DNA from: Streptomyces sioyaensis | GTDB lineage: Bacteria > Actinomycetota > Actinomycetes > Streptomycetales > Streptomycetaceae | Direction: 5' to 3' | Length of the DNA: 64,000 nt | Assembly (NCBI RefSeq): GCF_004122735.1 | Contig: NZ_SDIF01000015.1 | Location: 1-64,000 of the forward strand | Shown: in pieces, positions 33,701 to 40,399 of the stretch | Layout: each line of letters opens with the position of its first letter | Position numbering within the stretch: position 1 is the first letter of the stretch | Made by a program: the position numbers and the translations under genes | The notes under the pieces: generated by a model | The model's database searches: none | What the model saw: the letters and a program-made list of their open reading frames with translations, nothing else | What the model was told of the DNA's origin: nothing

Positions 33701-35195
33701 ACACCCGGTGGCCCTGGCCGAGCAGTTCCTCGATGACCTGCTGGAACCGGGCGGGCTCGCGAAGGCTGAGGAACCAGTGCTCGGCATCCAGCTCGCCGGT
33801 GTCGAGCGGATCGGTCGTGGTGGACGTGTACACGGGTATCCCGGTGGCGCGCGGCCGTACCGCGGCGGCCTCCTGCACGAGGTACTCGTGGGCGGGCTCC
33901 ATGCGCCACGAGTGCCCGGCGATCCCGATGGGCAGCAGGGTGGCCCGCACGTCCCGGGCGCGCAGCCGCTCCAACAAGGCCGCCGCGGACTCGGTGGTGC
34001 CCGCGACGACCGTGGATCCGGGGCCGTTGACGACCGCGATGTCCAGGTCCAGATCCCACTCGGCGACCAGCGCGGTGACCTGCTCGGCGGGGAGCGCCAC
34101 GGCGACCATCTCCCCGTTGCCCTGGAGCCGCGCCAGCGCCTTGCTGACGGCGGCGACCAGCCGCGCGCCGTCCGCCACGGTGAGCGCTCCGGCGGCGGTC
34201 ACCGCCGCGATCTCGCCGAAACTGTGGCCCACGACCGCCGCGGGCATGACGCCGTTCGACCGCCACAGCTCCGCGAGCGAGACCATGACGGCGAACAGGG
34301 CCGGCTGGATCACCTCGACCCGCTCCAGCGGGAGGGCCCCGGAGAGCACGTCGTTGAGCTCGAAGTCCACGAACGGGCGCAACTCCCGTGCACATTCGGC
34401 CAGTTTGTCGCGGAAGACCGGGGTCGTCGCGGCGAGTTCGCGCGCCATCCCCACCCACTGGGCGCCCTGGCCCGGGAAGACGAACACCGCGGACTGTGGT
34501 CCACCGCTCCCGGCCCGAACCGCCGCGTCGCCCGCCCGGCCCTCGGCCACCGCGCGAAGAGCTGAGACGACGGCATCCCGGTCGGCCGCGGCGACCATCG
34601 CCCGGTGCGGCCAGAGCGTGCGTGCCGTGGCCTGGGTGAAGGCGGCGTCGGCCACGGAGATGTCCGTACGCTCCTGGAGGTGGGTCGCCAGACGGCCGGC
34701 ATGGGCGCGCAGACCGGCCTCGGTACGGCCGGACAGCAGCAGCGGGACGGTGCCGGCAGTCGTGGCATCCGGGGCGCTCGTGCGGTCCCGGGGCCTGAGC
34801 GCGCGCAGCTGCGCCGCGCGCTCCTCGGCATCGTCGGAGAGCGGGCCGTAGTGCTCGGCACCGGCCGTCTCCAGAGCCAGCGCCACCGCCACGCCGCCGG
34901 TCTCGTCGTGGACGACGACCAGCGCGGGGCGATCCGCGCGCAGACACGTCTCGGCCGCCGCGAAGATCGGCCCGGAGTCCCGCGGAGCACGCACGCTCAC
35001 ACCGGGGATGTCGTCCCAGTCCGGCTGGTCCTCCTCGTCCGTCCGTGCGACCAGAACCACCACACGGCTGCGGGCGGACGGAACCACGTGGGCGTCCTCG
35101 ATCGCGGCCCAGAGCGCCGGCGACACCGAAGCGACGCCGAATTCCTCCTGGCGGCCCACACCCACGACGACGACGCGCTGCATTCCTGCTGTCAT
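27765..35195 (-). CDS. Type I PKS, loading module (AT-ACP) and module 1
   Basis: About 2476 residues. The first ~150 residues look like a shortened ketosynthase remnant without an active-site Cys. Then come the loading AT (FPGQGAQW near 245, GHSFGE near 328, and GIAGHSW where extender ATs have HAFH or YASH) and loading ACP (LGVDSAG near 640). Module 1 follows: KS (about 705-1130, DTACSSSL near 878), malonyl AT (GHSVGE near 1320), DH (H-V-V-M-G-x4-P near 1612, intact), KR (near 2045) and ACP (IGFDSL near 2360) with a C-terminal docking tail. The KR lacks LDD (it reads VRD) and has the SGVWG Trp, so it is A-type. With DH this predicts a Z alkene next to the starter. The unusual AT should select cyclohexanecarboxyl-CoA. 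ATG 35195 is preferred, ATG 35183 possible. It is the first gene of the leftward PKS operon. Confidence 0.93.
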   Translation of the reverse strand: MTAGMQRVVVVGVGRQEEFGVASVSPALWAAIEDAHVVPSARSRVVVLVARTDEEDQPDWDDIPGVSVRAPRDSGPIFAAAETCLRADRPALVVVHDETGGVAVALALETAGAEHYGPLSDDAEERAAQLRALRPRDRTSAPDATTAGTVPLLLSGRTEAGLRAHAGRLATHLQERTDISVADAAFTQATARTLWPHRAMVAAADRDAVVSALRAVAEGRAGDAAVRAGSGGPQSAVFVFPGQGAQWVGMARELAATTPVFRDKLAECARELRPFVDFELNDVLSGALPLERVEVIQPALFAVMVSLAELWRSNGVMPAAVVGHSFGEIAAVTAAGALTVADGARLVAAVSKALARLQGNGEMVAVALPAEQVTALVAEWDLDLDIAVVNGPGSTVVAGTTESAAALLERLRARDVRATLLPIGIAGHSWRMEPAHEYLVQEAAAVRPRATGIPVYTSTTTDPLDTGELDAEHWFLSLREPARFQQVIEELLGQGHRVFVEMSPHPVLTLPIEETAAHLGRDVVVLDTMRRDDAGHDRYLRALAEAHLHGVAPDWSTVLPDARRVTLPSYRLGLDTADATGSGGTGPGTGLRERLLGCAPAQRVDEAIRLVTDAVAAHIEPTARAIGTDEAFWSLGVDSAGALRVRNRLVEVTGLRLPVTILFDHPTPRALAQELVRVVLGGEAPAPAPAATAPADPDEPLAIVGMACRFPGGVRSPDELWQLVHEGRDAVAAFPADRGWDLTALYDADASQPGTSYQREAALLDGVAEFDAAFFGISSREARAMDPQQRLLLETSWEALERGGIDSATLRGSRTGVFTGVMSLPYGRPLHQARPDLEGYVMTGTTSSVVSGRLSYVLGLEGPALTLDTACSSSLVALHLAGQSLRRGESDLALVGGATVMAEPGLFIEFSRLRALAPDGRSKPFSADADGFGMAEGVAVLVVERLSDARRLGHDVLAVVRGSAVNQDGASNGLTAPSGPAQQRVIRAALDSAGLRAADIDVVEAHGTGTRLGDPIEAQALIATYGSDRPAERPLYVGSLKSNIGHAQAAAGVAGVVKMVQALRHGVMPRSLYADHPTTEVEWSSETVELLAEERAWDRADGRPRRAGVSAFGISGTNAHIILEECAPQTPVTSRGAESGAPWTDVAMPLVLSGKTPDAVREQARALREHLASHPELPLAHVARELATRRTAFEHRAVVTGDREEVRAGLGDVSPVLAGSGRVAAVFSGQGAQRAGMGRQLAADFPVFDEALTEVCGHLDPMLGRGLREVMWSDDPELLGRTEFAQPALFAFEWALARLWQSWGVSFTAVVGHSVGEIAAAVVAGVLTVPDAARLVVARGRLMQSLPGGGAMLALAAGEDEVAATLGDSALVGIAAVNGPEAVVVSGARDEVARVGKIWRARGRRVAELRVSHAFHSPLMEPILDEFRSVVEALRFRPPTVPLRATADTTYPVDTAAYWVDHARNAVRFGDAVGQLAEADILIEVGPDAALAPLIETGHTVLASTRRDRSETHTVLTSLGRAHAHGAHVDWAALLPPAPRGDLPTYAFQRQRYWDSASDATAGAAGADPQPHPMLTSRTDLPGDGGLLLSGRLAPGSDPWLSHHVVMGTVLLPGTGFVELALEAARAAGAGSVDELVLRAPMVFAEGKPRDLQVWVGPGQDAERELQIRTRETGGDWTLHATGLLAARTADTAGFRDGDWTGGVWPPAGARQLVGRSFYEELAARGYEYGPAFRGTKALWERAGDLFAEVMLPARQPHGFGIHPALLDAALHALPITGSLYEAGEVRLPFSFNSVSLFSSDARRLRVRIRADADSAAVWIADDAGSPVLAMEGLILRSIERAQLEAAGATGRTGWFSETWRQLGRAATADRVPGNWLLLGEVPPALGSLFEDPLTAASWDRSTAPDGVLVGAGAAEDLLAALHEVAGHPTGPVWCVTSAAVGVGTVDDPAADVRAAGVWGLGRVAGLELPDRWGGLVDLPERIDDATRRALAGILTDDGADDQDDEDQLAVRDGQLWARRLVTTPAPQTGTWTPKGTVLITGGTGGLGGHVARRIAEQGSADRILLLSRQGSAAPGATELLENIRAFGATAEAVAVDVTDRAAMSGLIDALAAEGAPVRTVVHAAGVVRDVRIAETGAEELAAQMAAKVEGALLLDELLPDLDDFVLFSSISGVWGAAGQAGYAAGNACLDALARRRREQGKRAVSVAWGPWAGGGMLTEHDERELRKRGLTPLLVPAALQAMEQGIMSDRTGDPVVADITWSRFLPAFTASRPSPLLGSFEEKAAPEHQAPSDGRRPEGETQGLTQRLAALPDAERLPALTEVVQTNVAALIGESGPERVSPDRALKEIGFDSLMSVELRNRFAGLIGVKLPATLVFDHPTPNALARHLLGHLDFGAAGAAPADRPLLEVVEDLQNRVLSPLTDAATRQALAGRLTELLDRLAALDARPVAEADGLASASAAELMQFIDTELGDI

Positions 35196-35232
35196 ACCGA
35201 ACAACCCAAGCAAGAGGCGCCTGGCCGCAACA

Positions 35233-35248
35233 CCCCTATCACCCCCGA
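35233..35248 (-). promoter_or_regulatory. TCGGGG-N4-TAGGGG repeat upstream of loading PKS
   Basis: On the minus strand TCGGGG then TAGGGG, 10 bp apart, one mismatch from the consensus pair. It lies 38-53 bp upstream of the predicted start of the loading-module PKS and reads toward it. Confidence 0.5.
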
Positions 35249-35369
35249 ATGCGGTGCGCGGGCTGCGGTTTGCCCATTCACCGGTTCGGTAATGCGCCGT
35301 CAGGGAATCAGGCGTGGCCGCGAGCGAATTCCCACAGAGGCTGGAAAACGTAGTGGCAGTGCGTGACGT

Positions 35370-35385
35370 GAGGGGGGCATAGGGG
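35370..35385 (+). promoter_or_regulatory. GAGGGG-N4-TAGGGG repeat upstream of aminotransferase
   Basis: On the plus strand GAGGGG at 35370-35375 and TAGGGG at 35380-35385, 10 bp apart, one mismatch from the consensus. It reads toward the aminotransferase gene, whose start lies about 275 bp downstream. Confidence 0.5.
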
Positions 35386-35660
35386 GTTGCCCGGCAACGA
35401 CGCCGACCGGCAGGTTGTGGACAAGGTCTGACGATACCGCTGCTGGGACGGCGGGGGGTGAAACCAACGGGCCGTCAGCACCGGACGCCGTCGGCCACGT
35501 GCCCATTCCACCATGTGCGGAAGCGAGCGGAATCCTCAACCGCCCGCAACTCCGGCATGCCGATGTCCGGCTTCCGTTGCGCCAACGCCATTCCCTTGGC
35601 TCAGCGTCCCCTTACGTGTCTTCCACTCCATTCGATCTCAGGGAAGGTGTGTGTTCTGAT

Positions 35661-36743
35661 ATGCCAGGACCACGGCCGCGTCCAGAACTGCACTCCATTG
35701 CCGTGCACGCGGCGAGCCGGTCGGGCGGCGCGCCCACTGCGGAATTCACGCACCTGCTGGCGGCGAACGAGAACCCCTACGATCCGCTGCCCGGCGTCCT
35801 GGACTCGGCGGTCGCGGCCGCCAGGCGGTTCAACCGCTACCCGGATATCGGCTGCGCACGACTGATAGCCGCACTGGCGCGCACGTTTGACCTGCCGCCC
35901 ACTCGATTCGCAGCCGGCGCGGGGTCGGTGGGCGTGATCCAGTCGCTCATCCAGGCGATGGCCGCCCCAGGGGACGAAGTCATGTATGCCTGGCGGTCGT
36001 TCGAGGCCTACCCCGTCATCACCAAGGCCATCTGCGGCGCGACCCCGGTCGCGGTTCCGTTGACCGAGGAGGGATACCACGACCTCGACGCCATGGCGGA
36101 GCGTGTCACCGCACGGACCCGACTGATTTTCCTCTGCACCCCCAACAACCCCACCGGCAGGACGGTGGGCCGCGACGAATTGGCGGAGTTCCTCGCCCGC
36201 GTTCCCGAGGACGTGCTTGTTGTCCTGGACGAGGCCTACGCCGAGTTCGTGTCCGACAAGGACGCGGCGGACGGCATCACCGTATGCCGCGAATACCCCA
36301 ATGTCGCCGTGGTGCGGACCTTCTCCAAGGCATTCGGCCTGGCCGGATTGAGGATCGGGTTCGCAATCGCCCCGGAACCCGTCGCGGCGGCGCTGCGCAC
36401 GATGGCGACCTATGGGGTCAGCCACATCGGGCAGGAGGCGGCAATCGCTTCCCTGGCCGCAACGGACGACGCCATGAAGCGGGTTGACCTGGTCATTGCC
36501 GAGCGGCACCGGATGGAGGACGCCCTGATCGAGCAGGGCTGGCCGGTCTCACGCTCCCAGGCCAACTTCCTCTGGCTCCCGCTCCGCGAGCGCAGTGCGG
36601 AATTCGCCGGCGTCTGTGCCCGTGCAGGTATCGGGGTACGGGTGCTTGCCGAGGACGGGGTCCGGGTCACTGTGGGCGCCCGGGAATCCAACGATCTCTT
36701 TCTGGCCGCGGCGGCGAATTTCCGGCTGGAGCATGACCAGTAG
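35661..36743 (+). CDS. HisC-like aminotransferase, probable C-8 side-chain amination
   Basis: A 360-residue PLP-dependent aminotransferase of fold type I, closest in style to histidinol-phosphate aminotransferases. Features are LAANENPYDPLPG near the N-terminus, CTPNNPTG, the pyridoxal-phosphate-pairing DEAYAEF, and the Schiff-base Lys in TFSKAFGLAGLRIGF. The ATG at 35661 gives the usual family length; GGGAAGG lies somewhat far upstream (about 13 bases), and the frame is open to 35415 without similarity. No other his genes are present, so a biosynthetic role is likely. In phoslactomycin the ethyl branch at C-8 carries a terminal amine, which needs oxidation of the ethyl group and then transamination. 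This gene is the obvious candidate for the amination. The amino donor is unknown. Confidence 0.85.
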   Translation: MPGPRPRPELHSIAVHAASRSGGAPTAEFTHLLAANENPYDPLPGVLDSAVAAARRFNRYPDIGCARLIAALARTFDLPPTRFAAGAGSVGVIQSLIQAMAAPGDEVMYAWRSFEAYPVITKAICGATPVAVPLTEEGYHDLDAMAERVTARTRLIFLCTPNNPTGRTVGRDELAEFLARVPEDVLVVLDEAYAEFVSDKDAADGITVCREYPNVAVVRTFSKAFGLAGLRIGFAIAPEPVAAALRTMATYGVSHIGQEAAIASLAATDDAMKRVDLVIAERHRMEDALIEQGWPVSRSQANFLWLPLRERSAEFAGVCARAGIGVRVLAEDGVRVTVGARESNDLFLAAAANFRLEHDQ

Positions 36744-36780
36744 CCGTTCTCTGCGTGAGTCGGGTGGAAGAGGTGAACAA

Positions 36781-36825
36781 CTCCCCGGGCGGCAGGGTGA
36801 CTTTCCCTCGCGGGCCCCGGGGGAG
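36781..36825. terminator. Inverted repeat between convergent genes
   Basis: CTCCCCGGG at 36781 pairs with CCCGGGGGAG ending at 36825 (one bulge), and an inner AGGG/CCCT stem lies between them. It fills the 95-bp gap between the aminotransferase and the leftward SDR gene and probably terminates transcription from both sides. Confidence 0.55.
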
Positions 36826-36838
36826 CAGGAAAGCCAAA

Positions 36839-37486
36839 TCAAGCGCGAAACGCGTGCTCGATGGGTGTCGCCCCGGTCGTGGCGTGCCACACACCCGTGA
36901 TTCCCTGCGTCAGCACGGTACGGATCGCCTCGGCGCAGTCGCCTCGGGAGAGTTCGTCGCCGACCGTCGGAACGCCGTCGGGCCGGGCCCGCACGGTCCC
37001 CAGTGGGGGATCGTCGGTCAGCATGCCCGGGCGCAGCACGCACCAGTCCAGATCCTGCTCGCGCACCACCTGTTCGGCGGCGCGCTTCTCGACCAGGTAG
37101 GCGTCGAGCTGGTCGCCGAGGGCGGCGCGGTCCCGGGCGCCGGGCAGGTGAGCGCTCACCATGACGAACCGGCGCACGCCGCAGTCCTCGACGGCGGCGC
37201 ACAGCTGAGCCGCCGGCGAGGACACCGCCGCGCCGAGCGAGCCCGGACCGGTGCCGGTACCGGCCGCCAGCACGACGGCGTCCGCGCCGCGGAAGGCCCG
37301 CTTCAGTTGCACGTCGAGGTCGGATCCGTCGGTGTCGAGCACGAACGGTTCGATGCGGGCGGCCCGCATGCGCGCGGCGTCGCTGTCCCGCAGGACCAGT
37401 CCGACCGGCGTGTCCCCACCGGCCAGCAGGGAGGACGCGAGCCGGCCGCCGAGACCGGTGGTCACCCCGAGAACGACGACCCGCAT
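36839..37486 (-). CDS. Atypical SDR / NAD(P)-binding protein, candidate lactone-alkene forming enzyme
   Basis: A 215-residue single-domain protein of the extended/atypical SDR (NmrA-like) group. The N-terminal VVVLGVTTGLGGRLASSLL is the dinucleotide-binding loop. The segment ending VLRPGML is typical of the family, but the classical Tyr-x3-Lys is replaced by a YLVEKRAAE-type segment (Tyr-x3-Lys is present as Y-L-V-E-K). ATG 37486 has GGTGAG upstream; the longer frame lacks similarity. It is the last gene of the leftward tailoring operon, five bases after a 55-residue small ORF. In the phoslactomycin and fostriecin pathways a small NAD-dependent epimerase/dehydratase-like protein (PlmT2/FosM type, from memory) is implicated in removing a malonyl ester to create the C2-C3 alkene. 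This is the best candidate in the window for that role. Confidence 0.72.
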   Translation of the reverse strand: MRVVVLGVTTGLGGRLASSLLAGGDTPVGLVLRDSDAARMRAARIEPFVLDTDGSDLDVQLKRAFRGADAVVLAAGTGTGPGSLGAAVSSPAAQLCAAVEDCGVRRFVMVSAHLPGARDRAALGDQLDAYLVEKRAAEQVVREQDLDWCVLRPGMLTDDPPLGTVRARPDGVPTVGDELSRGDCAEAIRTVLTQGITGVWHATTGATPIEHAFRA

Positions 37487-37491
37487 CGCGC

Positions 37492-37659
37492 TCACCCCCG
37501 CGCCCCGGCGTCCGCTTCGGACACCTCGGAGAGCAGCCGCGCGACCGAGCCGCGGTCGGCGGCCCGGCCGCGGACCGGACCGGCCACGGCGATCTGGGAC
37601 AGCGGAAGCAGGGCGCGCAGCGACGGCACGTCGGCGCACACCCGCGGCGGACGGAACAT
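37492..37659 (-). CDS. Small 55-residue ORF of unknown function
   Basis: ATG 37659 preceded by GGAG at seven bases, ending at TGA 37492-37494, five bases before the start of the following SDR gene. The tight spacing and good ribosome site suggest it is translated and coupled. The product is Arg/Ala-rich and soluble-looking. Its middle, AGPVRGRAADRGSVARLL, closely resembles the motif-A loop of the MFS protein encoded at 349-1593 (AGPLRGRAADRGSTVRLL), so it may be the remnant of a second transporter gene. No family was recognised. Confidence 0.5.
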   Translation of the reverse strand: MFRPPRVCADVPSLRALLPLSQIAVAGPVRGRAADRGSVARLLSEVSEADAGARG

Positions 37660-37704
37660 CGGTGGACTCCAGTCAGACGGTCGGGGCCGTCGCGCTCGGC
37701 GCGC

Positions 37705-38916
37705 TCAACGCACCGAGGACACGCGGTAGATCAGCAGGCCGCTGACGAGGCTGGTGAGCCCGGCCAGCGTGAACAGGACCTGGTATCCGCCCAGCCCGTC
37801 GATGACCAGGCCGGCCAGCAGCGGCCCCAGGGTCTGCGGTCCGAACAGGCCGATGTTCATGATGCCCAGGTCCCGGGCGCGGTTCTCGGCCGCCGGCAGC
37901 ACCGCGGTGATGATCGCCTGGTCGACGGCCAGGAAGGCGCCGACGCCGACGCCGAACAGCGACGTCGCCACCAGCGCGCTGGCCGTACCCGGCGCGATCG
38001 CGACGGCCGCGCAGCCCAGCGCCTGGCCGGTCGCGCCGCAGGCCACGAACACCCGTCGCCGGCCGAGCCGGTCGGACAGCACCCCGCAGAAGTAGACTGA
38101 GACCAGCGTCCACCCCAGGTAGACCAGGGTCAGCAGCAGAAGCACCTGCTCGGGGTGGGCCACCCGCAGCACGTCGGTGATGAAGTACAGCTGGTAGCTG
38201 GTGGCCAGCGCGTTGGCCAGATTCATCAGCACCCGGGTGCCGAAGGTCCAGGCGAACGCGGGGTTGTCCCGAACACTGGCCACGAACTCGCGGAGGCCGA
38301 CACCGCCGTCGGGCCGGGTCGTTGTGGTGTCGCGGTGCTTGAGGACGAACGGCGCGGCCAGCACGAGCACGCCCGCCGCGAGCAGCAGGTAGCGCGGCAG
38401 GTCGCCGGTGATCGCGGTCAGGCAGAACAGACCGACCACCACGCCGATCGTCTGCGGCCCGAACATCGCGCTGGAGACGGTGCCGCGCTGGGCCTCGGGG
38501 ACCTGGTCGGCGACCAGTGCGGTGAAGCCGACCGTGGCCATGCAGAAGCCGATCGAACACGCCAGCCAGGACAGGCCGATCCCGGTCCAGTCGGATTGCA
38601 GGCCGGTGGCGACCAGGCCGCCCGCGAACAGCGTCGCGCCGCCGGCGACCCAGAGCCGCCGGCGGCCGAACCGGGACCGGGTCCGGTCGCACAGCGTGCC
38701 GAACAGCGGCAGCGTGAACAGGGCGACGACGCCGCACACGGCGTTGATGACGCCGAAGTCGGTGATCCGGCCGGCCGGGTCGACCCGGGCCAGCTGGTCG
38801 GGCATGGCGAACTGCTGCGGCACCAGGTAGGCCATCCACAGCCCGAGCCATGCCAGGGAGTATCGGCCTATCCAGGCCCGGGACATGGACCTGGCAGGAA
38901 TGGTCTTTTCCATCAT
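37705..38916 (-). CDS. MFS transporter
   Basis: About 403 residues with some twelve hydrophobic segments. Two motif-A loops are evident, one in each half: GTLCDRTRSRFGRRRLW after the second segment and GVLSDRLGRRRVF in the second half. It therefore shows the two-fold repeat of the major facilitator superfamily. The ATG at 38916 (or the adjacent 38913) is preferred since GAGGA lies eight bases upstream; the longer frame adds a soluble N-terminus with no similarity. It follows the P450 gene by 213 bp and precedes the small ORF and SDR. It is a likely drug exporter giving self-resistance or secretion alongside the MFS gene at the left end. The substrate is not determinable from sequence. Confidence 0.85.
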   Translation of the reverse strand: MMEKTIPARSMSRAWIGRYSLAWLGLWMAYLVPQQFAMPDQLARVDPAGRITDFGVINAVCGVVALFTLPLFGTLCDRTRSRFGRRRLWVAGGATLFAGGLVATGLQSDWTGIGLSWLACSIGFCMATVGFTALVADQVPEAQRGTVSSAMFGPQTIGVVVGLFCLTAITGDLPRYLLLAAGVLVLAAPFVLKHRDTTTTRPDGGVGLREFVASVRDNPAFAWTFGTRVLMNLANALATSYQLYFITDVLRVAHPEQVLLLLTLVYLGWTLVSVYFCGVLSDRLGRRRVFVACGATGQALGCAAVAIAPGTASALVATSLFGVGVGAFLAVDQAIITAVLPAAENRARDLGIMNIGLFGPQTLGPLLAGLVIDGLGGYQVLFTLAGLTSLVSGLLIYRVSSVR

Positions 38917-39129
38917 GACGGTAGTCCTCGGTCGACTCATCAGGCCGGCGGTCCGGCCGGCGCCCCGGCTACGCAGGAACGCGTACGGACCGGGACACAA
39001 ACGCGTGCGGCCCGAGAGGGGAACATCAACGCGACCGGCAGGGCGCTCGGGTGCGCCCTGCCGAGGAGCGACAGCGGACGAAGCGCGCGCAGGTGCGATG
39101 CTTCGGAAACCACCGTCAACAGCCGTGCC

Positions 39130-40341
39130 TCACCACGTGACGGGAAGCTCCCGGACGCCCTGCACGTCGAACGTGTTGCGGAATACCAGCTGGTCGAAGG
39201 GGACCGCCAGCCGCAGCTCGGGGATCCGGCGGAACAGGGTTCCGTACACCACTTCCAGCTCCATGCGCGCCAGTTGCTTCCCGATGCACGTGTGGATGCC
39301 GGCCCCGAAGCCCAGGTGCTGTTTGGCGTCCCGCCGGACGTCCAGGCTGTCGGGATCGGTGAAGACCTTCTCGTCCCGGTTGCCCGCACTGATCAGGCAG
39401 ATGATGCCGTCGCCCGCCTTGATGGTCTCGCCCGCGATCTCGATGTCCGCGGCCGCCACGCGCTTGGACGAGAACTCCGTGACCACCGTGTAGCGCAGGA
39501 GCTCCTCCACCGCCGCCGGTACGAGGTCCGGGTCCTCGATCAGCGCCGCCGCCTGCTCGGGATGCTGCAGCAGGGCCAGAATCCCGTTGGTGATCATGCT
39601 CCTGGTGGTGTCGAGAGCCGCCGCGATCAGCGTGACCGACTGGGTGAGCACGGACACCCGCGACAGCTCGCCCTTCTGGTAGTAGCCGACCAGGTGGCTG
39701 ATGATGTCGTCGCCCGGTTCGTTCTCCCGGTGCGTGATCAACTCGTCGATGTACGCGAACAGTTCGGCGCGCGCCTCCATGGCACCCTCCAGCCCGGAGT
39801 CCTCGTCGAACAGCCGGGGAACCAGGCTGATGAGGCGCTTGTCGGCCGGGGGGACACCCAGCACCCATCCCAATGCGGTGGACGGCACCGGCATGGCCAA
39901 CGCCGGGACCAGGTCCGTCGGCCGAGGACCCGCGAGAATGTCGTCGATGAGCCCGTTGACGAGGGCCTCCACGTCACCACGCATGTTCTGGATCTTCTTG
40001 ACCAGGAATCCCTGGCCCAGCATGCGCCGCATGGCGGTGTGCTCGGGCGGGTCCATCCGGCCCACCGGCTTCACGCCCCCGGTCAGCACGACGGTCCGCG
40101 CTTGCTCACTCAGCCAGGGATAACCGGGCTGCGTGTTGTCGACACTGATACGCGGGTCGGTGAAGATCGAGCGGATCTCGTCATACCCGGTGATCAGCCA
40201 CACTTCCTTGCCGTCCCACAGCCGCGCTTTCGCGACCGGCCGGTCCGACCGCAACTGAGCGTATTCGGGGGGCGGGTCCAAGGGACAGCCCTTCGCCTTG
40301 GACATGGGGAAAGCGGGGAGTTCGGACGAGCGCTGTGACAT
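39130..40341 (-). CDS. Cytochrome P450, probable C-8/ethyl oxidation
   Basis: A 403-residue class I P450 with heme ligand Cys in FGAGIHTCIGKQLARME (about residues 345-361) and K-helix ExxR in EELLR. The I-helix is unusual: AALDTT where most P450s have AGHETT, so Gly, His and Glu become Ala, Leu and Asp, though an acid-Thr pair remains. ATG 40341 is supported by GGAG 11 bases upstream; an upstream TTG is unlikely. It lies in the same operon as a ferredoxin and the phosphotransferase. In phoslactomycin biosynthesis a P450 must hydroxylate C-8 and one must oxidise the ethyl branch before amination. This gene is the best candidate for C-8. Whether one enzyme does both is open. Confidence 0.85.
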   Translation of the reverse strand: MSQRSSELPAFPMSKAKGCPLDPPPEYAQLRSDRPVAKARLWDGKEVWLITGYDEIRSIFTDPRISVDNTQPGYPWLSEQARTVVLTGGVKPVGRMDPPEHTAMRRMLGQGFLVKKIQNMRGDVEALVNGLIDDILAGPRPTDLVPALAMPVPSTALGWVLGVPPADKRLISLVPRLFDEDSGLEGAMEARAELFAYIDELITHRENEPGDDIISHLVGYYQKGELSRVSVLTQSVTLIAAALDTTRSMITNGILALLQHPEQAAALIEDPDLVPAAVEELLRYTVVTEFSSKRVAAADIEIAGETIKAGDGIICLISAGNRDEKVFTDPDSLDVRRDAKQHLGFGAGIHTCIGKQLARMELEVVYGTLFRRIPELRLAVPFDQLVFRNTFDVQGVRELPVTW

Positions 40342-40399
40342 GGGTGTTCCGTCTCCTAGCGTAGGCAATGAGGAGTTGTCGGTCCGGATGCTGGGGTGC

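Larger units (their letters stand above)
35196..35660. other. Divergent promoter region of loading PKS and aminotransferase
   Basis: This 465-bp region lies between two divergent genes and is clearly less G/C-biased than its surroundings. It holds two candidate regulator sites, one per direction (35233-35248 and 35370-35385), and a short TTGCCCGGCAA palindrome at about 35387-35397. No gene was recognised. Confidence 0.65.

Noticed and set aside
31422..34565. A 1047-residue plus-strand frame opposite the loading module and module 1
   Set aside because: Low-complexity shadow of the PKS gene.
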